DNA from: Butyrivibrio sp. MB2005
GTDB lineage: Bacteria; Bacillota; Clostridia; Lachnospirales; Lachnospiraceae
Direction: 5' to 3'
Assembly (NCBI RefSeq): GCF_000424285.1
Contig: NZ_KE384157.1
Coordinates: forward strand, 1 to 64,000
DNA: 64,000 nucleotides
The position numbers and the translations under genes were made by a program. Positions 7,211-16,545 of the stretch are shown piece by piece; within the stretch, counting starts at the first letter, position 1, and the number at the start of each line of letters is the position of its first letter. The notes under the pieces were generated by a model. That model did not search any database. It was not told the origin of the DNA and saw only the letters and a list, made by a program, of their open reading frames with translations.

Positions 7211-9568
7211 CTATTCTCTTTTGCTTAGCATTTCTCTTACCTTCATCGCAAGATTATTCTCCTCAGGTGAAATTCCTAAAGCACAATCTCCGGCGTAGAT
7301 CATCCTGTAATATGCGCCAAATACAACTTCAAGGTCACCTCTGACATCCTCCGGCGCTTTTTCCAGATAATCAGATAAAAGACCACGGTCTTCGAAATCA
7401 TCCTCTGCCTTTTTCTTAATGATCTTCTTTATGGCTTCAACATCCATGAAAAGCTTTTTCTCCGGGGTTCCATACTTATATTTAAATCCGGTTATGACCG
7501 AGGTCCCTGCAACCAGCAGTATCAAAAGAAGAACAATGCTAAGCGCGACAGGCCATGCTATCTTAAATATTCTTACAGCCAGCTTCTCTTCCACTACTTC
7601 GACGTCTTCTCCCACCTCCAATGACGCATCCACTTCAGGAATTGCAGGAAGTTCCATTTCAGGATATTCAAAGCTGTAAGCATCTGCTATCTCTATTTCA
7701 GGCTCTTCCTTTGCTTTTCTGTGCCATGTGTGATCAATTGCTGTACTGTACGCACTCGTTGGCTCAAATGGAACCCATCCTACATTTTTTAAATATGCTT
7801 CAGGCCAGATATGAGCATTATTGCTGCTGACCACATATTCATCCTGAGCATCAAAGGGAAATGCATATCTGTAGCCAACACATGCTCTTGCAGGAATCCC
7901 TGAAAGCCGCAGCAGCATTATCATAGAAGCAGTGTAATGAACACAGTACCCCTGCTCCGTCTCGAACAAAAATCTGTCCGCTATGTCACTCATGCCTTCA
8001 GAAGTACTCATATCAGAATCAGGGTTATGTCCACCGACCGCATTTGTACTGTAGGTATACTGCCTCAGATAACCTTCGACTGCTTTACATTTATCGTATT
8101 CATTAGCCGCAGCCGATGTGATCACGTCAGCAAGCTTAATCATTCTGTCGCTGGCGCCATCTGTTTCTAAGCAATATGAATACTCAGCTCTGTTATTATG
8201 CTGCCCACCTAAGGTCTCGCCTTCAACATAAGACATGCCATCTGCATTTATCTCAGTAATAATCTCATCAAACTCCTGCCTGTCAACAAATCTGTTAAAA
8301 TGTATTCCATATAGCTCATTCACATATTCACAGGCTACATCATAGGAAAATTCTGCTTTTGAAACACCACCCTCACTATCTCTAAAAAGTCCAATAAGGT
8401 AGGGACTACCATAATCAATATCGATAAATCTCGAACTCAGGCTGTATCCCTTTTTATGTTTGGACTTACCGGCACCGCCATCAACGATACCATCTTTATT
8501 GCTGACCTCAAATGAATTCCCCGGCACTATCTCATCTGTGGTATCAAGATATGCATACTCAATATCTATGTGTGATAGCTGCGAAAAAAGTCCCGCCATT
8601 TCTTTATTTACGCCTTTGTCATACAGTAACTTTATGAAGCTTACAAGCTGCTTTTTATCTGCGCCCCGACCGCCCTGAAGGTACACAGTACGACGCATTT
8701 TCATATTAACTGTGCTTTCATCATCGGTATAAAAATAAAAAGGTTTCTCTTCTGTTCTTAGAATCAGCTGATCCTTCTCTGATTTTGCAAGACTGTTACC
8801 TGTGACATTTAGTGAGCTGTAGCCGGCAACATATGAGCCTTCGCCAAAAGAAAAGGACAGGTAATACGCCACATCATCCGCGGCGTTCCTTACGTTCTTT
8901 ACAAGTCTCTCTCCTGCATTAACAACAGGAGTCCAGTCAATTGGCGCATCTCCCATAGGCATCGCAAGAATTATAATCCCTAATATGGCGAAATAATAAA
9001 AAGGAAACGCTTCCTCCTTCCATGCATAGATAAGCTTTTGAACTGCCGCCAGAGTCATTACCACAAGACAGATAAAAAGCAGTTTGTCCGTGTAATTTTT
9101 CCCTCTAAATGCTCTCCACACAAAGCGCAAAAGCAGTGCTGCCACATTCAAAACAAAACTTCCCCATAGAAGCACATACTCTCTTTTCCACATAAAAACA
9201 AAAACTATTCTCAAAATGGCAGCCACAATTACCGCCACATCAAGGTAAGGCCATGCCTCCATATCCCTTAGAAGCAAATATAAAAGCATTGACGGAAGGA
9301 GCGGAAAAACAGATGCTGCGCTACTATTTACGAATATTCCAAAGAGATACTCAAGCACAGTAAAAAATGCGAAAAACGAAAACACAGACATGACAAAGAA
9401 GCCTCTATCAAGGTCTACTGTGTCGCCCTTTAGAAGCAGAAAAATCTCTGTAGATATTATGACCAGAGAGAGCACAAAAAGATGAATCTTTAATTCATCC
9501 GCAAATAACGTAGTTATCTTCTCCCGCCCCCGGATCTTCTCTGATGATGATCCTTGTGTCGTAAGCAT
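7211..9568 (-). CDS. membrane transglutaminase-like protein (MoxR-DUF58-TGase operon)
   Basis: A 785-residue protein. About six membrane segments occupy the first 205 residues, then a large outside region with the transglutaminase core around residues 535-610: EQGYCVHYTASM with the catalytic Cys, SNNAHIWPEAY with the His, and GWVPFEPT. A further membrane helix lies near 680-705 and a cytoplasmic tail of about 80 residues closes it. The start lies inside the end of the DUF58 gene (74-base overlap), supported by AAAGGAG eight bases upstream. Third gene of a moxR-DUF58-TGase operon, a common bacterial arrangement linked to envelope functions; the transglutaminase may cleave or cross-link peptides at the surface. 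Substrate unknown. Confidence 0.88.
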   Translation of the reverse strand: MLTTQGSSSEKIRGREKITTLFADELKIHLFVLSLVIISTEIFLLLKGDTVDLDRGFFVMSVFSFFAFFTVLEYLFGIFVNSSAASVFPLLPSMLLYLLLRDMEAWPYLDVAVIVAAILRIVFVFMWKREYVLLWGSFVLNVAALLLRFVWRAFRGKNYTDKLLFICLVVMTLAAVQKLIYAWKEEAFPFYYFAILGIIILAMPMGDAPIDWTPVVNAGERLVKNVRNAADDVAYYLSFSFGEGSYVAGYSSLNVTGNSLAKSEKDQLILRTEEKPFYFYTDDESTVNMKMRRTVYLQGGRGADKKQLVSFIKLLYDKGVNKEMAGLFSQLSHIDIEYAYLDTTDEIVPGNSFEVSNKDGIVDGGAGKSKHKKGYSLSSRFIDIDYGSPYLIGLFRDSEGGVSKAEFSYDVACEYVNELYGIHFNRFVDRQEFDEIITEINADGMSYVEGETLGGQHNNRAEYSYCLETDGASDRMIKLADVITSAAANEYDKCKAVEGYLRQYTYSTNAVGGHNPDSDMSTSEGMSDIADRFLFETEQGYCVHYTASMIMLLRLSGIPARACVGYRYAFPFDAQDEYVVSSNNAHIWPEAYLKNVGWVPFEPTSAYSTAIDHTWHRKAKEEPEIEIADAYSFEYPEMELPAIPEVDASLEVGEDVEVVEEKLAVRIFKIAWPVALSIVLLLILLVAGTSVITGFKYKYGTPEKKLFMDVEAIKKIIKKKAEDDFEDRGLLSDYLEKAPEDVRGDLEVVFGAYYRMIYAGDCALGISPEENNLAMKVREMLSKRE

Positions 9569-10565
9569 AGCTGCTACTCCTTTGATCCTCTGCCATATTC
9601 ATGATCTCATCAAATTCTTTTTTTGATCTGTAAAAAATGCCATCTGCAACTTTACCGTAAAACTCCAAAAAACTATCATAGGAATCCACTGTGGTAGTGA
9701 CGATTGCTCCTGAAGGATAGATCAGCCTCACAGGAACACCCTGTTCCCCGAAGTGCCATGCAGCAGATACGGCAAACTCAAGGAAGTAATCCCTCTTTTT
9801 CAAAAACTCCGTATCCTGCTCCCTCTCGGGAACATCTGCAGCCTGCATCAAAATAGTAACCCGTCTTTTCTCAATTTTGTCAGGAACTCTGGACATAAGA
9901 GTTCCAAGCCTTGCAGATACCTTCCAGTTGATCGCGGCAGGTGCGTCTCCCCTCTGATAAGGTCTAAAATCGCTTCCCGGCGTATCTTCATAGATCCTGT
10001 TACTCTTAAATCCCGTACTGTTTATGAGATTCTCAAGTTCCAAAACAGGATTTGCCACATCAGTTATCTGAGGACTGACAACAGCCCTAAAGGTATAAGG
10101 GATATCAAATTCCGCCGTGAAAATATTAAATGGATCCGTAAAGGCAACGCGTCTTATTCCCACATCATATGAGCCTGCATATTTACAGCTGATTCCCGAA
10201 TTCAGTTCTTTCTTTTCATGGATATCGAGAGATAGTTTCTGACCGTCTTCTATCTCATAGAGATTACACCTGTCGTCAAAAACAAACATGCGCATTTTGT
10301 GAATCGGGAGAAATCCCGCGTTTTCTATGGTGGCACGATAATTATGGTCTTCACCTTTGGTAAGTTTATGAACTTCTATTTCCTGGAAAATACGTAAGAA
10401 TTTGTAATTTAGAAAAATATATAATGCCGAAAAAGGCACAAGAAATAATACCGCATAGAGCAATGCATAAGAAACCGGGCCTCCGTAAAAACTGGCAAAT
10501 ACAAGGCTCGCTGCGACAACAAGTAGATGTATGATCACGCCCTTTTTATTTACAGTAATATTCAT
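9495..10565 (-). CDS. DUF58 domain protein
   Basis: A 356-residue protein with two N-terminal membrane helices (about residues 8-50), a beta-rich middle and the DUF58 signature GSDFRPYQRGDAPAAINWKVSAR, written here only as the key stretch FRPYQRGD followed by INWK. DUF58 proteins resemble VWA-fold adaptors and nearly always follow a MoxR ATPase. The start ATG overlaps the moxR stop (ATGA); the transglutaminase gene starts inside its end. Probably a membrane-anchored partner of the MoxR ATPase; exact role unknown. Confidence 0.9.
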   Translation of the reverse strand: MNITVNKKGVIIHLLVVAASLVFASFYGGPVSYALLYAVLFLVPFSALYIFLNYKFLRIFQEIEVHKLTKGEDHNYRATIENAGFLPIHKMRMFVFDDRCNLYEIEDGQKLSLDIHEKKELNSGISCKYAGSYDVGIRRVAFTDPFNIFTAEFDIPYTFRAVVSPQITDVANPVLELENLINSTGFKSNRIYEDTPGSDFRPYQRGDAPAAINWKVSARLGTLMSRVPDKIEKRRVTILMQAADVPEREQDTEFLKKRDYFLEFAVSAAWHFGEQGVPVRLIYPSGAIVTTTVDSYDSFLEFYGKVADGIFYRSKKEFDEIMNMAEDQRSSSYAYDTRIIIREDPGAGEDNYVICG

Positions 10566-11485
10566 GGCACCTTCACTTGTTCAAGAATCTTCCTGACAAA
10601 ATCTTCCTTGGTTATACGACTAAGTCTTGCCTCAGCTGAAAGCATTAGTCTGTGAGGTATAGTAAGTCCTGCAGCCCCTGCAATATCCTCAGGGATGCAG
10701 TAATTCCTGTTATTTATATATGCAATTGCCTGTGCGCATCTTAACATGGAAAGCAGAGCTCTGGGTGATGCTCCGCATGAAATCTCAGCCTTGTTCCTGG
10801 TAGCTTCAACAATACTTACAGCATATGCTCTGAGGTTCTCATGGATAGATACCTTTTCCACTTCTTTTTTCATGGCAATAACTTCATCCCCCGTAAGTAC
10901 AGGATGAGTCTCCTCATGAAGTTCTCCCTCAAGGAAACGCCTCGCCATATCCTCAGAAGCCGTGGCATCCGGGTATCCAACAGAAAGCCTCATCATAAAC
11001 CTGTCCATCTGGGACTCTGGAAGCGGATAGGTTCCTGCCATCTCCGCAGGGTTCTGCGTTCCTATCACCATAAAAGGCTCAGGGACCGGAATCTCTTTAC
11101 CATCAATTGTAACCCTGTGCTCCTCCATAACTTCAAGAAGCGCAGACTGAGTCTTAGGGGATGTTCTGTTAAGCTCATCAGCAAGAATAATGTTATTTAC
11201 TACTGGTCCTGGAATGACCGAAAAATTACCATCAACAGGGCTATAGACAGAAAGTCCCGTAATATCTGATGGCGTAGTATCAGGGGTACACTGAATCCTG
11301 GAAAAAGAAACAGATAGCGAATCGGCAAGCGCTTTTGCAAGAGATGTTTTACCAACCCCTGGTACATCTTCAAGCAAAACATGACCGCCGGCCAAAACTG
11401 ATATGATGATCTTTTCAATCACATCACCTTTTCCGACAATCCGCTGCTCCATGCTATCTTTAAGTCTCTTTGCCTTCTCGTTCAT
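10562..11485 (-). CDS. MoxR-family AAA+ ATPase
   Basis: A 307-residue MoxR ATPase. The Walker A motif is PGVGKTSLAK, the Walker B region ADELNR, followed by the MEEHRVTIDG pre-sensor segment, sensor 1 in VIGTQNP and the ESQMDRF stretch typical of MoxR. Such ATPases act as chaperone-like remodelers, often on partners with VWA or DUF58 domains. The longer frame starts with a TTG and has no good ribosome site, so I place the start at MNEKAK (11485), behind GGATGGGGAA. First gene of the three-gene operon; the rsgA gene ends 43 bases upstream. Confidence 0.92.
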   Translation of the reverse strand: MNEKAKRLKDSMEQRIVGKGDVIEKIIISVLAGGHVLLEDVPGVGKTSLAKALADSLSVSFSRIQCTPDTTPSDITGLSVYSPVDGNFSVIPGPVVNNIILADELNRTSPKTQSALLEVMEEHRVTIDGKEIPVPEPFMVIGTQNPAEMAGTYPLPESQMDRFMMRLSVGYPDATASEDMARRFLEGELHEETHPVLTGDEVIAMKKEVEKVSIHENLRAYAVSIVEATRNKAEISCGASPRALLSMLRCAQAIAYINNRNYCIPEDIAGAAGLTIPHRLMLSAEARLSRITKEDFVRKILEQVKVP

Positions 11486-11528
11486 AAGTTCCCCATCCTT
11501 TTCCCAAAAAAGCTTCAATATTCAAATA

Positions 11529-12431
11529 TCATCTATAAACCGGCTTCTGATTCTTCAGCTCCTCGTAGATCATCCTGTAATTATCATATCTGACTCTGGA
11601 TATCTCACCATTTTCCAAAGCGGTCTTTACTCCGCAATCAGGCTCAGCAATATGACTGCATCCGCCGAATCTGCAAAAAGGTTCATAGGGCTCAAATTCA
11701 GTATAATACTGAGGAAGCTCCTCAGCTGTGATATCTTTAAGCGCAAGAGATGTAAATCCCGGTGTATCAAGGATGTAGGTTTTTTCCTTATCATCGGAAA
11801 GCGCCGACACGAAAAACATCTCAGAATGTCTTGTGGTATTTCTTCCTCTAGCAATTTTCCTGCTAAGCTCCCCTGTCTCCATCTCAGCTTCAGGATGAAG
11901 TTTATTCAGAAGAGATGACTTGCCAACACCGCTGGGGCCTGCCACAACAGAAGTTTTACCGCGGAGCTTCTCGCAAAGCACATCAAGTCCCGCCCCTTCA
12001 TGAACGCTTATAAAAATAACTTCATAGCCGCATTTTTCGTAGGCATCCATAAGTTCCTGCTGTTCCTCTTTGGTGGCAATATCCTGCTTGTTAAAACAGA
12101 TGATGACAGGAAGATTATTGCGTCTCATCTGAATAAGGAACTTATCAAGGACATTGTAATTGGGATCAGGTTTTACTATTGCAAACAGAACAACCGCCTG
12201 GTCGACATTAGCGACCGGCGGTCTTATAAGCATGTTACGGCGAGGCAAAATCTCCGTGATATTGCCAATTCCACCTTCCTCATCAATTATCTCGATATTT
12301 ACATCATCCCCAACGAGAGGCTTGATACCGTCTTTTCTGAAAATACCCTTCGCTTTGCATTCATATACCCGCTCGCTTCCGGTATTCACATAATAAAATC
12401 CGGCTATTCCTTTTACAATTCTCCCCTGCAT
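11529..12431 (-). CDS. rsgA: ribosome small-subunit-dependent GTPase RsgA
   Basis: A 300-residue circularly permuted GTPase helping 30S subunit maturation. An N-terminal OB fold is followed by the G4 motif NKQD, then G1 GPSGVGKSSLLN, G2/G3 with DTPGFTSL, and the C-terminal zinc knuckle FCRFGGCSH...PDC. This G4-G1-G3 order is diagnostic. The start is the ATG overlapping the prkC stop (TGATG), with GGAG five bases upstream; an in-frame TTG just before it is less likely. Last gene of prpC-prkC-rsgA, the same order as around yloQ in Bacillus subtilis. Confidence 0.96.
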   Translation of the reverse strand: MQGRIVKGIAGFYYVNTGSERVYECKAKGIFRKDGIKPLVGDDVNIEIIDEEGGIGNITEILPRRNMLIRPPVANVDQAVVLFAIVKPDPNYNVLDKFLIQMRRNNLPVIICFNKQDIATKEEQQELMDAYEKCGYEVIFISVHEGAGLDVLCEKLRGKTSVVAGPSGVGKSSLLNKLHPEAEMETGELSRKIARGRNTTRHSEMFFVSALSDDKEKTYILDTPGFTSLALKDITAEELPQYYTEFEPYEPFCRFGGCSHIAEPDCGVKTALENGEISRVRYDNYRMIYEELKNQKPVYR

Positions 12432-14452
12432 CAATTCTCCTGAGTAAATGTAACTGCTCTTGTTACTGTGTATTCCTGCGTTGTTCCCTCGATGATATTA
12501 CCTTCAGCATCGGTAGTTGCGGGAGTAGACGCCAAATACTTAAATGTTATAACACCTGTAGGAGACGTAAGTCCTGTTCTGCTGACTCCTGCTATCGGGA
12601 ATGAAGCAGTCTCAGTATCAAGAAGAGATGTTCCATCAGCTGTTACGAAAGATACATGAACGCTGATACCGTCAGTGTAATTCTGACCTTCCGTAGGAGC
12701 TGCAATGTCTCCTGAAAAAGCGTATGTTGTAGGACTTGAAGGTCCCTTTGATTTTTCCATATTGATCTTGGTGCCCTTCTCAAGAGTTGCACCAACAGGC
12801 TGGCTCTGAGCTGTGATGGTATCAACAGGATACTGTTCGTTATTAACATCAACTATTGTGCCCTGCTCAAGTCCTGCCTCAGCAAGAGCAGCGATTGCTT
12901 CATCAACTGAAAGGCCAACAAGATTAGGCATAGCTACCTGATTGGACTCTACTGTCTCCTCAGACGAAGCCTGCTCTGATGAGTCACTTGCCTCAGTACT
13001 TGCACTGTTGGAAGCAGCTGAATTGCTCTCTCCACCTGTACTTACAGTGATGGTAACTGTTGAACCGCTCTCAGCGTACTCTCCTGCTTCAGGTGACTGT
13101 GAAACAACAGTATTCTTAGATGCTGTGCTGGTCTCATCATCAACCTTGGCAACCTGGAAGCCTTTACTGTTAAGAATAGATACGGCCTGAGCATAAGACA
13201 TATTGCCGCTTACCACGTCAGGAACTTCTATTCCATCAACATCTTCACCCTCCTGATAATCACCTTCAAAAATTGTAACAGCGGGATTATCATCTGATCC
13301 GAATATACCAATTCCCTTTCCAACAAGGAAAATAACTATTATTCCCACAAGTACTGCTGCGACAATAGCAAGGCCAATGGTAATCTTCTCCATTCGGTTA
13401 CCATAGGCTCCGGAACGTCTGTCATACTCGTCCTCGTCATCATCATAATCGCCATTGTCATAGCCTCTTGAAGAACCGCGTCTCTTCTGCTGCTCATACT
13501 CGCGCATTACATCAGCATTAAGTCGCATCTGCTCTGTATCGGACATTCCTCCAATACTCTTTTGCTCTGCTTCTGTAGCAACTCTGGTAGCGCTCTCTTC
13601 ATCAGGATCTACGAGATTAACAAAATCATCATCCGGTGTAATAAGTGATCTCTTAAGGTCTGTAATAAGCTCTGCAGCGTTCTGATATCTTCTGTCAGGG
13701 CTTTTCTGACAGCACTTCATTACAATTTTCTCAACACTTATCGGTATATCTTCATTAAAAGTAACCGGTGTGGGAAGGTCCTCCTGAATATGCTTAATTG
13801 CTATCGCAACAGTGGTATCTCCATTAAAAGGAAGACGTCCTGTAAGCATCTCAAAAAGAGTGATACCAAGTGAGTAAATATCACTTTTGGCATCTGAATA
13901 ACCGCCTCTCGCCTGCTCAGGTGATGTGTAATGAACAGATCCCATAACATTGGAAGTGATTGTGTTACTGGTGGCAGCCTTGGCAATACCAAAGTCTGTA
14001 ACCTTAACCTTACCTTCCTTGGAAATGATGATGTTCTGAGGCTTGATATCACGATGGATTATGTGATTATTATGTGCAGCCTCAAGTCCCATAGCTACCT
14101 GTATGGCAATGCTGACAGCTTCCTTAACTGTAAGTCTTGATTTTTTCTCGATATATCTCTTGAGAGTGATGCCGTCAACAAGCTCCATTACTATGTAATG
14201 GATACCATTCTCATCACCTACATCATAGACATTAACAATATTGGGATGCATAAGGCCTGCTGCGGCCTGGGCTTCAACGCGGAATTTGGATACGAAATTA
14301 TCGTTCTCCGAAAACTCCTGCTTCAGAACCTTAACAGCAACCGGTCTGTTCAATTTATGATCTTTTGCTCTATAAACATCGGACATGCCACCGGTTCCTA
14401 TTTTCTCAAGGATCTCGTAGCGATCTCCGATCATCATTCCTATTTTTATCAT
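12431..14452 (-). CDS. prkC: PASTA-domain serine/threonine protein kinase
   Basis: A 673-residue Hanks-type kinase. Kinase domain about 12-270: glycine loop IGTGGMSDVY, Lys in AVKVLK, catalytic HRDIKPQN, DFGIA, and the activation loop with TSPEQARGG. A charged juxtamembrane stretch, one membrane helix (about 355-380) and two PASTA domains follow outside (about 415-475 and 510-575), separated by a Ser/Ala/Glu-rich spacer; a beta-rich C-terminal domain (about 585-673) ends it. Two PASTA repeats is fewer than in B. subtilis PrkC (three). It should sense muropeptides and phosphorylate cell-wall and translation targets; start overlaps the phosphatase stop (ATGA). Confidence 0.95.
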   Translation of the reverse strand: MIKIGMMIGDRYEILEKIGTGGMSDVYRAKDHKLNRPVAVKVLKQEFSENDNFVSKFRVEAQAAAGLMHPNIVNVYDVGDENGIHYIVMELVDGITLKRYIEKKSRLTVKEAVSIAIQVAMGLEAAHNNHIIHRDIKPQNIIISKEGKVKVTDFGIAKAATSNTITSNVMGSVHYTSPEQARGGYSDAKSDIYSLGITLFEMLTGRLPFNGDTTVAIAIKHIQEDLPTPVTFNEDIPISVEKIVMKCCQKSPDRRYQNAAELITDLKRSLITPDDDFVNLVDPDEESATRVATEAEQKSIGGMSDTEQMRLNADVMREYEQQKRRGSSRGYDNGDYDDDEDEYDRRSGAYGNRMEKITIGLAIVAAVLVGIIVIFLVGKGIGIFGSDDNPAVTIFEGDYQEGEDVDGIEVPDVVSGNMSYAQAVSILNSKGFQVAKVDDETSTASKNTVVSQSPEAGEYAESGSTVTITVSTGGESNSAASNSASTEASDSSEQASSEETVESNQVAMPNLVGLSVDEAIAALAEAGLEQGTIVDVNNEQYPVDTITAQSQPVGATLEKGTKINMEKSKGPSSPTTYAFSGDIAAPTEGQNYTDGISVHVSFVTADGTSLLDTETASFPIAGVSRTGLTSPTGVITFKYLASTPATTDAEGNIIEGTTQEYTVTRAVTFTQEN

Positions 14453-15192
14453 TCAGCTCCTCCGTCAGCAAATGGTTCTATCAAGATAACGGCAATGTTG
14501 TCTTTACCGCCATGCTGGTTAGCCATATCAACCAACTTCTGTGCCTTCTCTATTATGTCTCTCTGCCCACTGACTATCATGCGAATCTCCTCGTCCTCGA
14601 GCATATTTGTAAGCCCATCAGAACACATGAGCACAATATCCCCCTTCTCGAGTTCGACATTAAAGAAATCCACATCAACACTATCATCCGCACCGATAGC
14701 ACGGGTAATGATGTTCTTCTCAGAATGAGATCTGGCCTCATCCGGATCGAGTCCGCCGGCACGCACCATCTCCTGAACCAGTGAATGATCTCTGGTTATC
14801 TGTCTGATACTCTCTCCGATAACATAGAGTCTGGAATCACCTACATTAGCAACCTGTAAATACCTACCCATAACAGTGGCTGCTACAACTGTAGTCCCCA
14901 TTCCGTAAAGATGCTCATCTTCAGCTGCTTTGATTCTGAGCTTCTGATTCGCCTTCTTGATTGCATTTTCCAAAATACGTACTGGGTTCTGTTCAAGAGA
15001 CCTTTCAATCTCCTCTACCATGGTATTTACCGTATATTTAGATGCGTAATCCCCGGCGTTGTGTCCGCCCATTCCATCCGCAACAATAAATACGTTAGAG
15101 AGATTGCCGATTCGTCTCTCGGAGGTAAACACGTAGTCTTGATTAAGTTTTCGTTTCTGACCTACGTCAGTTATTGAAAATGTTTTTAGCAA
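14449..15192 (-). CDS. prpC: PPM/PP2C-type protein phosphatase
   Basis: A 247-residue PP2C phosphatase, the partner that removes phosphates placed by the kinase. Motifs: DVGQKRKLNQD at the start, VADGMGGHNAGD (metal-binding Asp, Gly), MGTTVVAA, NVGDSRLY, the TRDHSLV segment, and MCSDGLTNM then GGKDNIAV with metal-binding Asp residues. The frame is open to 15252, but GGAGG five bases before a TTG at 15192 and the usual family length (about 245) set the start there. It overlaps prkC by four bases. Confidence 0.94.
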   Translation of the reverse strand: MLKTFSITDVGQKRKLNQDYVFTSERRIGNLSNVFIVADGMGGHNAGDYASKYTVNTMVEEIERSLEQNPVRILENAIKKANQKLRIKAAEDEHLYGMGTTVVAATVMGRYLQVANVGDSRLYVIGESIRQITRDHSLVQEMVRAGGLDPDEARSHSEKNIITRAIGADDSVDVDFFNVELEKGDIVLMCSDGLTNMLEDEEIRMIVSGQRDIIEKAQKLVDMANQHGGKDNIAVILIEPFADGGAE

Positions 15193-15291
15193 GGATGCCT
15201 CCGATAAATATTTTTTTGGCATATATGTTGGTAAGATTTCGTCAAAAATCAATCTATGCCAATTAAAGAATATACCACAAATGGCAATACA

Positions 15292-15612
15292 TTACAAATT
15301 TTCGCGCTCTTCTAGCTCTTCCTGTAAAAGAATCTTAACCTTTTCTGTCTGCATCATCTTAATTGCTTCGATGGCACACCTGTATATCATCTTCATTTCA
15401 CGGTCAGCGTGATCTTCTTTATTGCATCTGCTCTCCATCATCTCAAAGTACTTTACTGCCTTGTCAGCAGTGATTTTGGAAATAGCCATGCCATCATAAT
15501 AAAGAGTACCTGTTTTGGCATCATAAAAAGAATCACTATACTTTGATTCCTTGAGGCCATCCATGCCCATGGATAAAGCCAATAAACTAATGATATTATC
15601 TTTGCTTTCCAT
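15292..15612 (-). CDS. uncharacterised small protein, 106 residues
   Basis: An acidic, helical, probably cytoplasmic protein (MESKDN...), with no recognised domain. A short hairpin-like middle (YYDGMAIS) separates helical halves and the C-terminal part is rich in Lys and Glu (KILLQEELEERE). AAGGAG stands eight bases before the ATG, so translation is likely. It lies 99 bases upstream of the prpC start on the same strand and may share its transcript. Confidence 0.6.
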   Translation of the reverse strand: MESKDNIISLLALSMGMDGLKESKYSDSFYDAKTGTLYYDGMAISKITADKAVKYFEMMESRCNKEDHADREMKMIYRCAIEAIKMMQTEKVKILLQEELEERENL

Positions 15613-15669
15613 ACTGTCAGCTCCTTGACTCGATATAAGGTTACAACACTGATTTTATCATATTTAGAC

Positions 15670-15763
15670 GCGAGAGGGGGATTCGATCTACGCGTCTACA
15701 CTCCGTTTCGGTCCTCGCAAAGCACTCGTCCCCGCTATCGCTGTGTCTCATGATCGAATCCCA
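15670..15763. repeat. palindromic element beginning with a copy of the tRNA 3' end
   Basis: The first 17 bases (15670-15686) are identical to 15820-15836, the 3' end of the neighbouring tRNA gene. The outer ends are inverted (GGGATTCGATC near 15679 and GATCGAATCCC near 15752), enclosing about 60 bases. No gene is seen. It may be a dispersed palindrome or an attachment-site-like duplication. Confidence 0.5.
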
Positions 15764-15776
15764 TTTTCGTTATAGA

Positions 15777-15815
15777 AAAAATACGAGGTAGAATAAATTC
15801 TACCTCGTATTTTTT
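15777..15815. terminator. bidirectional terminator next to tRNA-Met
   Basis: A perfect 13-bp stem (15781-15793 with 15798-15810, loop TAAA) is flanked by A residues on the left and T residues on the right. It can end the tRNA transcript on the minus strand. Confidence 0.85.
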
Positions 15816-15817
15816 AA

Positions 15818-15891
15818 TAGCGAGAGGGGGATTCGAACCCTCGACACCGCGGGTATGAACCGCGTGCTCTAGCCAACTGAGCTATCTCGCC
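15818..15891 (-). tRNA. tRNA-Met (CAT)
   Basis: A 74-base tRNA on the minus strand. Acceptor arm GGCGAGA/TCTCGCT with discriminator A (G1-U72 wobble), D arm GCTC...GAGC, anticodon stem CGCGG/CCGCG with loop TTCATAC (anticodon CAT), T arm with loop TTCGAAT. One A-C mismatch is present in the T stem. CCA is not encoded. The overall sequence resembles elongator rather than initiator tRNA; a tRNA-Ile2 with a modified CAT anticodon is less likely. Confidence 0.93.
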
Positions 15892-16010
15892 ATATTCAGT
15901 TCTGTCGGCTTCTCTCGTCGACCGACTAGGCTAGTATATATCTATAAGCACTATGTTGTCAACAAGAAATTTTAAAATTTTTTATTTTATTTTTTTCAGG
16001 TCTTTACAGC

Positions 16011-16060
16011 TCACACCCTACGGTGTGAACAGTAACTTCACGCCTCATAAGAGGCGTGAA
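16011..16060. repeat. two adjacent hairpins after the DUF3592 gene
   Basis: Stems TCACACC/GGTGTGA (16011-16028) and TTCACGCCTC/GAGGCGTGAA (16037-16060) lie just downstream of the DUF3592 stop. Neither has a good U tract on the minus strand, so a role as terminator is possible but weak. Confidence 0.5.
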
Positions 16061-16062
16061 AA

Positions 16063-16500
16063 TCAAAGTGCAACGATTGCACAACCGATTAAAAGTAGTA
16101 CTACAGCTATAATAAGCATTACTACTCCGCCTGCTTTTGTACCTACTTCTCCTGCGAAGAATTCATCTGCATGTGCATCGGAAGGTTCATCGGGATTGTA
16201 GGATACATCCACTTCTTCGCCGACCTCTTTGGATGTCATGGAAATAATTTTCTTAAGCTCATAGTCTGTACCGCCAACGTTATAGGTAACATCAAGCCTG
16301 TAGGTCTTTGTCTCATGATAGCCCAGGCCACTCTTTTTCTTGTGCTTTAGGATTTTAACATCAACGTTCGAAATTTTGCCCCTGGTCTTTCCTGTTCTGC
16401 GACTGATCTGAACTCGACTCTTGGGAAGCTTAATTACAAATGTGTACAGTGCAATACAAAGAAATACGATGCCTAAAATAATGAATGCTGCTCCTGTCAT
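16063..16500 (-). CDS. DUF3592 membrane protein
   Basis: A 145-residue protein with a membrane helix at each end (about 3-24 and 122-144) and a beta-rich middle, including the segment EVDVSYNPDEPSDA that is characteristic of DUF3592 proteins. The loop between helices should lie on one side of the membrane. AGGAGG precedes the ATG by seven bases. No partner is evident; the next gene upstream is a secreted protein that ends 45 bases before it, so they may share a transcript. Confidence 0.8.
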   Translation of the reverse strand: MTGAAFIILGIVFLCIALYTFVIKLPKSRVQISRRTGKTRGKISNVDVKILKHKKKSGLGYHETKTYRLDVTYNVGGTDYELKKIISMTSKEVGEEVDVSYNPDEPSDAHADEFFAGEVGTKAGGVVMLIIAVVLLLIGCAIVAL

Positions 16501-16545
16501 AATGAATCCTCCTTTTCAAACTCTTCACTTTGCCTTTTGTAACAG

